From: Acinetobacter lwoffii
GTDB lineage: Bacteria; Pseudomonadota; Gammaproteobacteria; Pseudomonadales; Moraxellaceae
Length of the DNA: 64,000 nt
Reading direction: 5' to 3'
NCBI RefSeq assembly: GCF_024129435.1
Contig: NZ_JAMXXN010000010.1
Span: 45,542-109,541 of the forward strand
The position numbers and the translations under genes were made by a program. Below are positions 29,775 through 39,896 of this stretch, in pieces. A model generated the notes under the pieces. That model was not told the origin of the DNA. It saw only the letters and a program-made list of their open reading frames with translations, and did not search any database. Position 1 is the first letter of the stretch; each line of letters begins with the position of its first letter.

Positions 29775-30650
29775 TTACAAAGCCAGTTCCTGAATCAATG
29801 CTTTAAACTCGCTACCGAGTTTAGGATGATCGACGCCATAATGTAAAACAGCTTTTAGATAACCTAACTTACTACCACAGTCAAAGGTCTGGCCTTTCAT
29901 ACGATATGCTTCTACAGCTTCTGTCTGCTGCAGCATGGCAATCGCATCTGTGAGCTGGATTTCATTGCCTGCACCTCGTGGTGTCTGCTCTAAAAGCTGC
30001 ATGATTTTGGCCGGCAGAATATAACGACCTACGACTGAGAGATTTGATGGTGCGGTACCCACTGCCGGTTTCTCGACAATGCCTTGCATGACGATGCTTT
30101 CACCTTCCTCAGGCGATGCAGCAACATCCACGATGCCATACTGGTCGACCAGATGTTCAGGCACCGCTTCCACCATGATTTGTGAAGCCTGAGATTGAGC
30201 ATAACGCTGAATCATACGTGCCAGATCATTTTGCACATCCTGATCCTTGACCAGCACATCCGGCAACAATACCGCAAAATCATCATCACCAATCACCGCT
30301 TTGGCACATAGTACGGCATGGCCTAAGCCTAAAGGCTGAGGCTGACGTACACTAATCACACTCACACCTGCAGGCAAGATTTCAGTAATTTCTTTGAGTA
30401 AGTCGGTCTTGTTTTTTTGCTCGAGGGTGGTTTCAAGCTCAAAGTTACGATCAAAATAGTTTTCAATCGAGGCCTTGGAAGAATGGGTCACCAGAATAAT
30501 CTGCTCAATCCCGGCAGCAACTGCTTCACGCACCACATATTCAATCGCAGGGCGATCCACGACAGTCACCATCTCTTTGGGAATAGATTTACTGGCAGGT
30601 AAGAAACGCGTACCTAAACCAGCCACAGGGAGAATTGCTTTCTTAATCAT
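29775..30650 (-). CDS. galU: UTP-glucose-1-phosphate uridylyltransferase
   Basis: The 291-residue protein has the GalU motifs AGLGTRFLPASKSIPKEM (10-27), VDRPAIEYVV and LGLGHAVLCAK near 106. It makes UDP-glucose for capsule and other glycans. It is in the conserved order gdr-galU-ugd-pgi-galE, 12 bp downstream of gdr. Confidence 0.96.
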   Translation of the reverse strand: MIKKAILPVAGLGTRFLPASKSIPKEMVTVVDRPAIEYVVREAVAAGIEQIILVTHSSKASIENYFDRNFELETTLEQKNKTDLLKEITEILPAGVSVISVRQPQPLGLGHAVLCAKAVIGDDDFAVLLPDVLVKDQDVQNDLARMIQRYAQSQASQIMVEAVPEHLVDQYGIVDVAASPEEGESIVMQGIVEKPAVGTAPSNLSVVGRYILPAKIMQLLEQTPRGAGNEIQLTDAIAMLQQTEAVEAYRMKGQTFDCGSKLGYLKAVLHYGVDHPKLGSEFKALIQELAL

Positions 30651-30662
30651 ATCTCTAAAAAC

Positions 30663-32537
30663 CTAGTTCACTTTAATTTCGTTACCGCGTACATAACCGT
30701 CGACATAATATTCCAGTTGTGCCAGTGCCCATTCAATATCAGCCTGAGTCGCGGTAAGTTCATGTATACGGTTAAATACTGCCAGAATTTCTGCCAATGG
30801 ATAATGTTTTTCGACAGATCGTAGAATACGCGTATGCGCAGTAATTTCTGTATTTTCTTCGTCAATCAGCAGTTCTTCATAGAGTTTTTCGCCTGGACGT
30901 AGCCCAGTATATTGAATTTCAATATCACCATTCGGGTCTTTATTATCTCTGACTTTGAGTCCGCTAAGGGCAATCATTTGACGAGCTAGATCCTGAATCC
31001 GTACTGGCTCGCCCATATCCAGCAGGAACACGTCGCCTCCTGTACCCAAAGCACCCGCCTGAATTACCAGTTGTGAGGCTTCCGGAATAGTCATAAAGAA
31101 CCGAGTCACTTCTGGATCAGTCACGGTAATCGGACCACCTTTGGCAATTTGCTGTTTAAACAGCGGCACCACCGAGCCCGAAGAACCAAGTACATTGCCA
31201 AAGCGCACAATACTGATCTGAGTCTGATCCTGAGCCTCTGCCATAGCCTGACAGTACAACTCTGCCATACGTTTAGTCGCCCCCATCACGTTGGTTGGAC
31301 GTACCGCCTTATCGGTTGAAATTAACACAAAGGTTTCGACGCCTTTCTTCACCGCTGCATTCACACTAAAGGCGGTTCCGACAGCGTTGTTTTTTAGCCC
31401 TGCCAGAGGATTACACTCGACCAGCGGTACATGTTTATAGGCGGCAGCATGATAAACAGTCTGTATGCCATATTGTTCAATCACCCGTTCCAGCTTGGAT
31501 TCATCCAGTACAGAGCCCAGAATCGGAATAATTTCACAGCTTGCCGTGAGGCGTAACTCTTTTTCAATACTATAGAGCGCAAATTCAGTCAGTTCATAAA
31601 TGATAATTTTGGCCGGTTGGTTTTTAATGATCTGGCGGCACAGCTCTGAACCAATCGAACCACCCGCGCCTGTGACCATCACCACTTTATCTTTAATGTT
31701 TCTGGCCAGCAGCTCAGGAACCGGCGGAACCGGATCACGCCCCAGTAAATCAATAATATCTACTTCCTGAATATCAGAAATTCGGATTTCACCATCCACC
31801 AGTTTGGTCAGACCTGGAATTTCAGTAATTTTTAAATGAGCCGGTTCTAAAAACTTGATGATTTCACTTTTACGGACCCGCCCTACCGAAGGCAAGGCAA
31901 TTAGGATTTCGTCAATTTTTTGCTTGCGCATGAGTTTTAAGGCAGTCTGGGCATCATAGACTTTAAGTCGACCCAGCTGCTGTCCCGCCAGCGAGCGTTT
32001 GTCGTCAATAAACATGATCGGCAAATGTTCATTGGAACGATACAGTGCAGCAGCAACCTGTTGACCGGCATGACCCGCACCATAAATCGCAATGCGTTTT
32101 TTCTGTACGTCGGCCTGCAAGTAGGAACGGATAATAAAACGGATGATGCCCCGGCTAAACCAGATCCAGGCAAACATCATAAAGCCGAACATCAGAGGAA
32201 TAGAGGTCGGAATAAATGCCGGGGTAAAATAAGCCAGGGCATAAAGACCAGCGACAGTCAATGCCGTCGCCAGCCCCATCTTGATCATAAACACTTCATT
32301 ATAAGTACGGACAATAAAGCGATACACCCCACAGATAAAAAGTGAGGCTACTGCAATTACGCTGACCCATAGCGTACCAAGAGCCAGATTCGGTACCACT
32401 TCTGCGCCTAAATCAAAACGGCGAATGGCATAACATAGCCAGATCAAGACAGGAAAAGCACAAAAATCTAGAATAATTAAAAATGCAAGTTTGGCGGCTC
32501 GTGGTGATTCTACGAAAGGCGTAATGATCGATTTCAC
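30663..32537 (-). CDS. gdr: Membrane UDP-GlcNAc 4,6-dehydratase (Gdr/PglF/WbpM type)
   Basis: The 624-residue protein has four or five N-terminal transmembrane helices (to about residue 140), a CoA-binding-like domain (AIYGAGHAGQQVAAAL near 150), then a C-terminal SDR dehydratase with VTGAGGSIGSELC near 290 and STDKAVRPTNVMGATKR near 400. Family members convert UDP-GlcNAc to the 4-keto-6-deoxy intermediate. With the aminotransferase and acetyltransferase upstream it gives UDP-diNAcBac (UDP-QuiNAc4NAc), the sugar loaded by ItrB. In this locus it links the variable part to galU, as in several A. baumannii K types. Confidence 0.92.
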   Translation of the reverse strand: MKSIITPFVESPRAAKLAFLIILDFCAFPVLIWLCYAIRRFDLGAEVVPNLALGTLWVSVIAVASLFICGVYRFIVRTYNEVFMIKMGLATALTVAGLYALAYFTPAFIPTSIPLMFGFMMFAWIWFSRGIIRFIIRSYLQADVQKKRIAIYGAGHAGQQVAAALYRSNEHLPIMFIDDKRSLAGQQLGRLKVYDAQTALKLMRKQKIDEILIALPSVGRVRKSEIIKFLEPAHLKITEIPGLTKLVDGEIRISDIQEVDIIDLLGRDPVPPVPELLARNIKDKVVMVTGAGGSIGSELCRQIIKNQPAKIIIYELTEFALYSIEKELRLTASCEIIPILGSVLDESKLERVIEQYGIQTVYHAAAYKHVPLVECNPLAGLKNNAVGTAFSVNAAVKKGVETFVLISTDKAVRPTNVMGATKRMAELYCQAMAEAQDQTQISIVRFGNVLGSSGSVVPLFKQQIAKGGPITVTDPEVTRFFMTIPEASQLVIQAGALGTGGDVFLLDMGEPVRIQDLARQMIALSGLKVRDNKDPNGDIEIQYTGLRPGEKLYEELLIDEENTEITAHTRILRSVEKHYPLAEILAVFNRIHELTATQADIEWALAQLEYYVDGYVRGNEIKVN

Positions 32538-32655
32538 TGGATGCGTTGTCTCAATTCTAATAAATTTTTAATAAGTCACAATGCGATGAGTAACTTAAAA
32601 ACATATTCTATATAAGTTAAATGCACCGAATACGGTGCACTTATATTCTAAAAGT

Positions 32656-33831
32656 TTAAGCAACTATTCTATTAATAACTTGTTGAATTGCGGTGACTGT
32701 TTTGTGAATACTTTCATCACTTAAAGTAGGATGAACTAAAAACATCAGACTGGTTTCACCCAATTGCTGCGCATTTTTCAAACGCTGTGCTGGACGCCAT
32801 AGCGTATCATCAAACGCATGCTCGAGATAAACTTCTGAACAGGAGCCACTGAAACAAGGCACATTCAGCACACTGATTTCCTGCATGATGCGGTCACGTG
32901 ACCAGCCTTCAGGCAAAGCATCGATATTGACCTGCACATAACATTTATAGGCAGCATGTACATAATCATCGGATGGACGATGTACGCTAAAATATGGGCT
33001 GTCTGCAAATGCCGCATAAATTTTTTCCATATTGGCAAGGCGTTTTGCAGTCCATTCCGGCATTTTTTTCAGCTGAATACGACCAATCACCGCTTGCATT
33101 TCCATCATGCGCCAGTTGGTCCCAAATGAATCATGCAGCCAGCGGAAACCCGGTGGATGCTGCTTGTTATAAATACTGTCAAAGTTCTTGCCATGATCTT
33201 TATAGGACCACATTTTTTTCCACAGGATTTCATCATTGGTGGTCACCATGCCGCCTTCACCGCCTGTCGTCATAATCTTGTCCTGACAGAAGGACCAGGC
33301 CGCAACATGACCGATTGAACCAGCAGATTTACCTTTATATTTCGCGCCATGCGCCTGTGCACAGTCTTCGATTACATACAGGCCTTTATCGGTAGCCAGC
33401 TGCATGATCGGGTCCATGTCGCACATCCAGCCTGCCAGATGCACACAGATAATGGCCTTGGTATTGGGTGTGATGACCGCTTCAATGGTACGGCGGGAGA
33501 TATTTTGGGAGTCCAGTTCGACGTCGGCAAAGACCGGGTTTGCCCCAGCCGTGACAATAGAACTGGCCGAGGCCAGAAAGGTACGTGAGGTAACAATCAC
33601 ATCATCCCCTGCGCCAATATCTAATGCCTTCAATGCGACATCAAGTGCTACTGTTCCATTGGCTAAGGCCACTGCATACCGGGTTTCTGCGAACCGGGCA
33701 AATTCTTTTTCGAACTCGCGGCATTCCTGTCCGGTCCAGTAGTTGACTTTATTCGACAACAAAACCTGGGAAACCGCATCCGCTTCTTCCTGAGTAAAAC
33801 TTGGCCATGGTTCAAATGCAGTGTTTAACAT
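32656..33831 (-). CDS. qhbB: UDP-4-keto-6-deoxy sugar aminotransferase (PglE/QhbB-like)
   Basis: The 391-residue DegT/DnrJ/EryC1 family PLP enzyme has SRTFLASASSIVTAGANPVFAD around 82-103, VIEDCAQAHGAKYKG near 153, and the PLP-lysine region SFCQDKIMTTGGEGGM (about 180-195). It should add the 4-amino group to the Gdr product. It is followed 118 bp later by gdr and preceded by the acetyltransferase gene, reproducing the Campylobacter pglFED set. Confidence 0.92.
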   Translation of the reverse strand: MLNTAFEPWPSFTQEEADAVSQVLLSNKVNYWTGQECREFEKEFARFAETRYAVALANGTVALDVALKALDIGAGDDVIVTSRTFLASASSIVTAGANPVFADVELDSQNISRRTIEAVITPNTKAIICVHLAGWMCDMDPIMQLATDKGLYVIEDCAQAHGAKYKGKSAGSIGHVAAWSFCQDKIMTTGGEGGMVTTNDEILWKKMWSYKDHGKNFDSIYNKQHPPGFRWLHDSFGTNWRMMEMQAVIGRIQLKKMPEWTAKRLANMEKIYAAFADSPYFSVHRPSDDYVHAAYKCYVQVNIDALPEGWSRDRIMQEISVLNVPCFSGSCSEVYLEHAFDDTLWRPAQRLKNAQQLGETSLMFLVHPTLSDESIHKTVTAIQQVINRIVA

Positions 33832-33862
33832 GATGTTTCCTGAATTTTTAAAATTTAAAAAC

Positions 33863-34519
33863 TTATTTTTTCTCTAGAATTCTTGCCGGATTGCCAATCA
33901 CCGTTACGCCCGGTGGAACGCTCTTGGTGACCACAGCCCCCATACCGACCACCGCCCCCTTACCAATCACTAAAGGCTGGTCAGGTGTACCCTGTTTAAT
34001 CACAGCACCTGTACCAATATAGGCATGATTTTCGATATGGATATTGCCATTGCATTTCACTCCGGGAGCAAAGGTGACGTAATCGCCAATGATGCAATCA
34101 TGCTCAACATAACTGTATAAATTGGCATGAAAACATTTACCAATCTTGATATTGGAAGTCAGGGTCACAAACGGGCTTAAAGCAGCACCGGGGGCAATTT
34201 CTATTGCATCCATGCGCACGACATTATCTGCCTGAACTGCCCATAGCTCAATTGCATCTTGTTCAAGTTTTTTAGCTATTTTTTCACGGATCTGACTATT
34301 GGCAATCGCAATGAGAACTGACTTTCTATCAGCCTTTAGATTTTTAAATGTTGCATAATTTAACGCTCTATGTCCATTAACCGTCATTTCTTCGATCAGA
34401 CTGTCATCTATAAAATAGATTTCGGCATTTATATTCTGACGCTGTAATTGCTGGCGAGCCACAGGCATCAAGCTTCGGCCACAACCTGAAGCGCCATAGA
34501 CTGCATAGATTTCAGTCAT
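33863..34519 (-). CDS. qhbA: UDP-4-amino-sugar N-acetyltransferase (PglD/QhbA-like)
   Basis: The 218-residue protein has an N-terminal Rossmann-like sugar-nucleotide domain (AVYGASGCGRSLMPVA, 6-21) and a C-terminal left-handed beta-helix of hexapeptide repeats (from about residue 105) with the likely catalytic His in YVEHDCIIGDY. This is the PglD/NeuD family. It acetylates the 4-amine to complete UDP-diNAcBac. It overlaps itrB by 8 bp. Confidence 0.92.
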   Translation of the reverse strand: MTEIYAVYGASGCGRSLMPVARQQLQRQNINAEIYFIDDSLIEEMTVNGHRALNYATFKNLKADRKSVLIAIANSQIREKIAKKLEQDAIELWAVQADNVVRMDAIEIAPGAALSPFVTLTSNIKIGKCFHANLYSYVEHDCIIGDYVTFAPGVKCNGNIHIENHAYIGTGAVIKQGTPDQPLVIGKGAVVGMGAVVTKSVPPGVTVIGNPARILEKK

Positions 34520-35123
34520 GGAGATTGTCCGTTTTTGTACCGGTAAATTTGGTCATAGTCGCTTCACCCTCGGCACTGATATCATCTTTTGCTAAAACTT
34601 TATGTACCGTTTTAAACATGATTTTGAAGTCGAGCCAAATGGACTGATTTTCGACGTACCAGGTATCCAGCTTGAATTTTTCTTCCCAGCCAATCGCATT
34701 GCGGCCATTGACCTGCGCGTGCCCCGTCATGCCCGGTCGTACATCATGGCGTTTGGCCTGTGCGGGGCTATAAAGCGGCAGGTATTCCATCAACAGTGGG
34801 CGTGGGCCAACAATACTCATATCGCCTTTAATCACGTTCCACAGTTCTGGCATTTCATCCAGACTGGTAGAACGCAGCATTTGACCAAAAGGCGTTAAAC
34901 GTTCACTATCCGGCAATGGGTTACCCTGCTCGTCTATAGCATCTTTCATGGTCCGGAACTTGATCATTTCAAACGGCTTGCCCTGTAAACCGGGACGCAC
35001 CTGGCGAAACAAGACCGGAGAGCCCAGATTTTTTTTCACTTTGTAAGCAACAAAGGCATAAAGTGGTGAAAGCAGGATCAGGGCGATGGAAGCGATGATA
35101 ATATCGAGAAGGCGTTTTAGCAT
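34512..35123 (-). CDS. itrB: Initiating sugar-phosphate transferase (ItrB/PglC-like)
   Basis: This 203-residue monotopic phosphoglycosyl transferase has one N-terminal membrane segment (residues 5-24), KFRTM and the SLDEMPELWNVIKGDMSIVGPRP core, and RPGMTGHAQVNGRN near the end. It loads the first sugar-1-phosphate onto undecaprenyl phosphate at the inner membrane. The adjacent UDP-diNAcBac genes indicate QuiNAc4NAc as the first sugar. Its stop abuts the next glycosyltransferase gene, so the order initiation then first extension is kept. Confidence 0.93.
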   Translation of the reverse strand: MLKRLLDIIIASIALILLSPLYAFVAYKVKKNLGSPVLFRQVRPGLQGKPFEMIKFRTMKDAIDEQGNPLPDSERLTPFGQMLRSTSLDEMPELWNVIKGDMSIVGPRPLLMEYLPLYSPAQAKRHDVRPGMTGHAQVNGRNAIGWEEKFKLDTWYVENQSIWLDFKIMFKTVHKVLAKDDISAEGEATMTKFTGTKTDNLHD

Positions 35124-36266
35124 TTAGATCAAACCCATTTCTTGCATCATATGTGTGTTTACCTGATGGACATCATATTTTTGAAGTGCGATTTCTCGGG
35201 AGCGACTTCCCATTTTAGCGATAAGCTCTGGTTGAAGAATGAGTTTCTCCATTGCTTTTACTAAACTTTCTACGGATTTTACTTCAACCAGAAAGCCGTT
35301 ATCGCCATCCGTAACAGTTTCACGACAACCTGGGGCATCCGTGGTAATAATTGCCCGGCCCATTGCCATGGCTTCTAAAACTGTACGGGGTGTGCCCTCG
35401 CGATACGACGGCAAGACATACACTGAGCTTTCTGCAATTGCAGGGCGAACATCGGATAGTTTCCCCCAGTAGTTTAATGTGTTACTGGCCACCCATTGAT
35501 CCAATTCTTGCTGGCGAATGGCCGAAGGATTTTCATCAATCCAGCCCACCAGATTAAATTCTACATGCGGATATTTATGTTTGATAATTTTTGCTGCTTC
35601 GGCATATTCACGAACACCTTTATCTCCCAGTAAACGTGCAATCAGCAAGAAGGATATTTTAATTTTTTGATCAGCAGTTAGAGGTAAAGGCAATACATTG
35701 AAGTCGGCAACATTAACCCCAGAACCGTTCACTACCACTGTAGGCGTTTGAACGGCTAAAAGCTTTAAATCCTGAAAAAGTTTTAAGTCATCCGGATTTT
35801 GGAAAAATGCCTTATGACTGCGCGACAATGCCTGCTGGTATAAACCATGAACCAGTTTCTGGAAAATACTACGCTTAGTCTGAGTTTCTACATTTTGAAA
35901 TGCATAGCCTAAACCTGTAATTAAGGCATACCGATTCGGTACTTTAGCGAGCCACGCGGCGAGTGTTCCATAGATCACTGGCTTGATCGTATAAGATAGA
36001 ACATAATCAGGTTTGATTTTTTTTATGAGCGTATACATGCTTTGTAAGGTTTTTAAGTCTGCTACTGGATTAGTGCCTGTGCGTTGCATGGAAACTTCAT
36101 GTATGAAATAACCTAAATCTAGGAGTTTTTCATGTTCGGTAGGGAAAGAAGGTAAATCAGGTGCAATAATATGGATTTCATAGCATTGCTGACGGATCGC
36201 TTCGAGTAACTTTCCACGGAAGTTTAAGACGGAAGGGAGAAAACTTGAAATGATTAAAAACTTCAT
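35124..36266 (-). CDS. GT4 family glycosyltransferase, PglA-like
   Basis: The 380-residue GT-B enzyme has an N-terminal Glyco_trans_4_2-type domain (FLPSVLNFRGKLLEAI), the VLSYTIKPVIYGTLAA segment typical of PglA/WbnK-like transferases, and a C-terminal GT4 motif SYREGTPRTVLEAMAMGRAI. PglA of Campylobacter adds GalNAc to lipid-linked diNAcBac. Placement directly after itrB suggests this enzyme adds the second sugar. The sugar itself is inferred. Confidence 0.87.
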   Translation of the reverse strand: MKFLIISSFLPSVLNFRGKLLEAIRQQCYEIHIIAPDLPSFPTEHEKLLDLGYFIHEVSMQRTGTNPVADLKTLQSMYTLIKKIKPDYVLSYTIKPVIYGTLAAWLAKVPNRYALITGLGYAFQNVETQTKRSIFQKLVHGLYQQALSRSHKAFFQNPDDLKLFQDLKLLAVQTPTVVVNGSGVNVADFNVLPLPLTADQKIKISFLLIARLLGDKGVREYAEAAKIIKHKYPHVEFNLVGWIDENPSAIRQQELDQWVASNTLNYWGKLSDVRPAIAESSVYVLPSYREGTPRTVLEAMAMGRAIITTDAPGCRETVTDGDNGFLVEVKSVESLVKAMEKLILQPELIAKMGSRSREIALQKYDVHQVNTHMMQEMGLI

Positions 36267-36274
36267 AAATTATT

Positions 36275-37468
36275 TCACTTTCTAAAAGAGAGTTTATTGG
36301 ATGCAAGATCATCCCCTTTATTCATTTTTCTTTCTTTACCAATCAGTGAGATCAATAAGAAAATTAGAATCGGTGTAAACATCCATTTTTGTCTAATTGC
36401 AATTCCCAAGTTGGCTGTAGTCGAAGCCAATATAAACCATGCCAATAAAGAATAAATCCATAAAAACATTCTATTATGTTCTAATAAATGAATAGGTAAA
36501 GGTTTTTTAATTACGGCTTTAAAACCGATAACGAACAAATAAAGTAAAATTAAATTATCTATAGCCGCTAATAAAGAAAAAATACTCCTTGCCTCAAAAA
36601 TAATAGGGCGAAACAAATAAGTAAATAATTGCATTGGAAGACTCATATTGGCAATATCAACACTTGAACCACCAGATAAATTTTCAGCTTGTCGACCTTC
36701 AATATAAGTCATTACGTCTTCTGCACCAGCATTATCTCCAATCCCAGTATAGTTTAGGGCAAAAGGCACTAACATGACTGTTGAAACCAAAGCAATAGAA
36801 CCGAAAAAAATACGCTGCAAAGTAGGAATGTTAGATTGAAAAACAAATGAGCCAGCTAAAGCAATTACCATCATTGCCGCTATATGTGGTCTAACAAATA
36901 ACATAACTAATATAGCAACAGCCATAGTGGCAATACGCTTATTAAGCTTTAAAGCTGCCCATAATGCTAAACCAGTTGCCATAAAGGATAAAGAATCCTT
37001 ACCTATAGCAGCTGACCAAAAACTAATTGATGGTAAAAAAACTATCAAACTTGCAAGCTGGCGGGTTTTTTTTGTTTTATTCTTTGTGACCTCTCTTAAA
37101 GCTGCATCAAAAGCCAATAAACCAATAAAACCAAAAATTTGAAAGACAAAAAAAGTACCTAGAAGAGATAGCCCTAAACCTTGACTAAAAAATGATGTAA
37201 AGAACTCTATACCACGTGTTCCGAACGCAAAACTTGTTCCATCTAATAAGCTATTATTATAGTATCTAGTTGCATCTCCCCCTTTATTCACAACATAAAT
37301 TGCATAGACTATTGAAAAAAAAGCATGCCAACAATAAAGAGCTAATGTGCGAACAGGATTACAATAAAACAAACGCCTTATACTAAGAGCAATTAATGCC
37401 CCTAACAAGAAAACAAAAAATATCCCAACTAAATGCCATGCTGTTGAAAATAGTGCCATGAATACCAC
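36275..37468 (-). CDS. wzy: EpsG-like O-unit polymerase (Wzy)
   Basis: The 397-residue, highly hydrophobic protein has about ten predicted membrane helices and a periplasmic loop with RYYNNSLLDGTSF near residues 66-78, as in the EpsG family. EpsG proteins act as Wzy polymerases joining repeat units on the periplasmic face. It is the only multi-span non-ABC membrane protein in the locus, so it is the polymerase candidate. Composition is AT-rich, and 234 bp without a gene precede it. Confidence 0.8.
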   Translation of the reverse strand: MVFMALFSTAWHLVGIFFVFLLGALIALSIRRLFYCNPVRTLALYCWHAFFSIVYAIYVVNKGGDATRYYNNSLLDGTSFAFGTRGIEFFTSFFSQGLGLSLLGTFFVFQIFGFIGLLAFDAALREVTKNKTKKTRQLASLIVFLPSISFWSAAIGKDSLSFMATGLALWAALKLNKRIATMAVAILVMLFVRPHIAAMMVIALAGSFVFQSNIPTLQRIFFGSIALVSTVMLVPFALNYTGIGDNAGAEDVMTYIEGRQAENLSGGSSVDIANMSLPMQLFTYLFRPIIFEARSIFSLLAAIDNLILLYLFVIGFKAVIKKPLPIHLLEHNRMFLWIYSLLAWFILASTTANLGIAIRQKWMFTPILIFLLISLIGKERKMNKGDDLASNKLSFRK

Positions 37469-37702
37469 TTATTATTAATGAGATCCGTATTAAAATAAGA
37501 CTGATACGAATAATCAAGGTTAAATAGGATGTGTTTTTAACAGGAATGATCACTTATAGTAAATTGAATTAAACAAATCAATATACTAACATTCAGAATA
37601 AAATATTTAAAAACATCACAAACTATACTATTCATAACTGATATTTAATTTAGTTATGTAAGGTTAAATCTCAAACACATGATTTGATTCAATCACTACA
37701 TT

Positions 37703-38794
37703 TCATGATCGTGCTGAATAAACTGACAACCATTTTTCTGTCGCTGCCTCTAATCCATAGTGTTGCACAATCCTAAATCGTGCAGTTTCACCTAATTTTT
37801 TTCGCTCCTCAGGGTTTAATTTCAAAGCTTGATCCAGTCCAGAAGCAAGAGCTTTAGAATCTTTGGGTGAAACAAGAAAGCCAGCTTCACCAACTACTTC
37901 ACTTACTCCACCACAATCTGTCGCAACAACTGTACGTTCACAAGCCATAGCTTCTGCAACAACTAAGCCAAAACCTTCCCATGCTGAAGATAAAACAAAT
38001 ACATCTGCTGCAGATAATAAGTCAGGAATATCATCTCGAATACCCAACAAAGTAATTTTTTCAGTTAGTTTTTTATCTATAATCATATTCTCAATACTAG
38101 TACGTAAAACACCATCACCTACTATTAATAAGTGAATTTGTGGTTGATTTATTTGCAACTGATAAAAAGCATTGATTAAATTAGAATAATCTTTCTGTTC
38201 ATGAAACCGACCAATTGCGATAAATACTATTTCTTTTTCTAAATTATATTCTTTTCTTATATTATTCCGACTATCGAGCTTAAATTTAAAGTGATCCGTA
38301 TTAATTCCATTATGTACAAAAATCATTTTTCCAATAAATGAAGCTTTTTTCTTCTCAAAAGCTTGAACGCCTTCTAAACTTACACTAGTAAACACATCAG
38401 ACAGCCGATCTGTAGCTCGATAGGCTAACATTCTTAATTTTCCGCCTTCATTAGTATTATGGGAAGTATTAACTAAACGTGGAATAAAACTAAATATTCT
38501 CGCTAAACGCGACAAAATATTGGAGTGAAACATATGGCTATGAACAATATCAGGCTTATATTTTTTGATAATTTTTACTAAACAAAAAAAAGCGCTGAAT
38601 ATAGAGAGTGATGATTTACCCCCCCCCAACCAAATTAAATCAATTTTTTCCGATTTAGGTTTTACGATTACAGGCTTCAACAAATAAGCAATTTTAACAC
38701 TGTGACCGCGGGACGTTAGGTCATCTGCTAAGTTACACACCTGATGCTCAGCCCCGCCCATCCCTAACCCGGTTATGATCATTAGAATTTTCAT
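37703..38794 (-). CDS. GT4 family glycosyltransferase
   Basis: The 363-residue GT-B enzyme begins ILMIITGLGMGGAEHQVCNL, typical of the Glyco_transf_4 N-terminus. It has the GT4 donor-binding motif SSAWEGFGLVVAEAMACERT near residue 270 with its E-x7-E pair. It adds a sugar to the lipid-linked repeat unit. The stop lies 234 bp before the start of wzy. Confidence 0.88.
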   Translation of the reverse strand: MKILMIITGLGMGGAEHQVCNLADDLTSRGHSVKIAYLLKPVIVKPKSEKIDLIWLGGGKSSLSIFSAFFCLVKIIKKYKPDIVHSHMFHSNILSRLARIFSFIPRLVNTSHNTNEGGKLRMLAYRATDRLSDVFTSVSLEGVQAFEKKKASFIGKMIFVHNGINTDHFKFKLDSRNNIRKEYNLEKEIVFIAIGRFHEQKDYSNLINAFYQLQINQPQIHLLIVGDGVLRTSIENMIIDKKLTEKITLLGIRDDIPDLLSAADVFVLSSAWEGFGLVVAEAMACERTVVATDCGGVSEVVGEAGFLVSPKDSKALASGLDQALKLNPEERKKLGETARFRIVQHYGLEAATEKWLSVYSARS

Positions 38795-38799
38795 TTAAA

Positions 38800-39867
38800 T
38801 CACTCTTTGGTATTTTTCAAAAGGGACTCAATACCAGTACTGATTTTCCCCAAAACATTTTCCTCGCTAAACAGCTTTGCCTTATCAATACAGGCATCGT
38901 GGTAATCTTGGGCATTATCAATCAACACAAGCATCTTCTTTTGAAATTCGGTATCTGCCACATCTTCAGGAATAAAAGACAGTCCGGTAACTACACCCAA
39001 ATTCTCTAAGAATTCAGCACAATAACCTGCACTCTTGGTCGTTATTGCTGGCACTCCTCTTGCATGAGCTTCAAGTAAAGTAGTCGCAAACCCCTCATGA
39101 TGACTGGTAATCGCAAAACACTTGATACTATCGTAAATAGCAGGTAAGTCTTTTCGATCTGCCCAATCACGTAACTCAATATTATCTTGGAGATTTAGAG
39201 TCTCAATCTCTTTTTGGATTGTTTCTCGTTCACTTCCTTTACCAAGAATCAATGCTTTAATCGGCTTGCTACTTATTGTATTTAATTTTGCAACCAATTT
39301 TATAAATAAAGGAATATTCTTTTCTCTTGAAAGCCTTGAGATAATCGCTATATCATATTTTTTAGGCTGAATAGGTGAACTAAAAAACCACGGAGAGATA
39401 AAATTCCCTACAAATTCCATATCTTTAGGGAATACCCTCATATTTTCCTTATTAACAGTAAATATTTTATTACAGAAGAAACTGGAAAATTTTAATAAAT
39501 AATATTCTATAGTTCCATGACCTAAACCCGCAGAATTTTGCTTCTGTAAATATATATGTAAGAGTGAAACCACTTTTAAACCATATAATCGAAATATAGG
39601 TGCCAACCAAAGCGATGAAAGATCATTCAGTACTATAATCTTAATACCGTGATTCTTGAGTGACCTCGCTAAAGAAAATGATGTAGATAATCGTTTAATT
39701 TTAGAGGAAACTGCTGGCATAGATATAGTTGGACAAGAAAAAGTCTCTGGCTCTGATGTTGAAATAACTGTAGGCAAGCCATGCTCATTCATATAACGAC
39801 ATAAGTTTTCTATATAAATCTGTCCCCCACCCCATATATTCGAACTCGGGGAATAAATACATATCAT
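38800..39867 (-). CDS. GT4 family glycosyltransferase
   Basis: The 355-residue protein has an N-terminal IYSPSSNIWGGGQIYIENL and a C-terminal GT4 signature SHHEGFATTLLEAHARGVPA. I place the start at ATG 39867, which has ATAGGCG about 10 bp upstream and gives a normal family N-terminus. A frame-extending ATG at 39900 overlaps the previous stop as ATGA but has no ribosome site, though reinitiation there is possible. Donor and acceptor are unknown. Confidence 0.85.
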   Translation of the reverse strand: MICIYSPSSNIWGGGQIYIENLCRYMNEHGLPTVISTSEPETFSCPTISMPAVSSKIKRLSTSFSLARSLKNHGIKIIVLNDLSSLWLAPIFRLYGLKVVSLLHIYLQKQNSAGLGHGTIEYYLLKFSSFFCNKIFTVNKENMRVFPKDMEFVGNFISPWFFSSPIQPKKYDIAIISRLSREKNIPLFIKLVAKLNTISSKPIKALILGKGSERETIQKEIETLNLQDNIELRDWADRKDLPAIYDSIKCFAITSHHEGFATTLLEAHARGVPAITTKSAGYCAEFLENLGVVTGLSFIPEDVADTEFQKKMLVLIDNAQDYHDACIDKAKLFSEENVLGKISTGIESLLKNTKE

Positions 39868-39896
39868 TTTTAAATCGCCTATATTTAATTTATAAA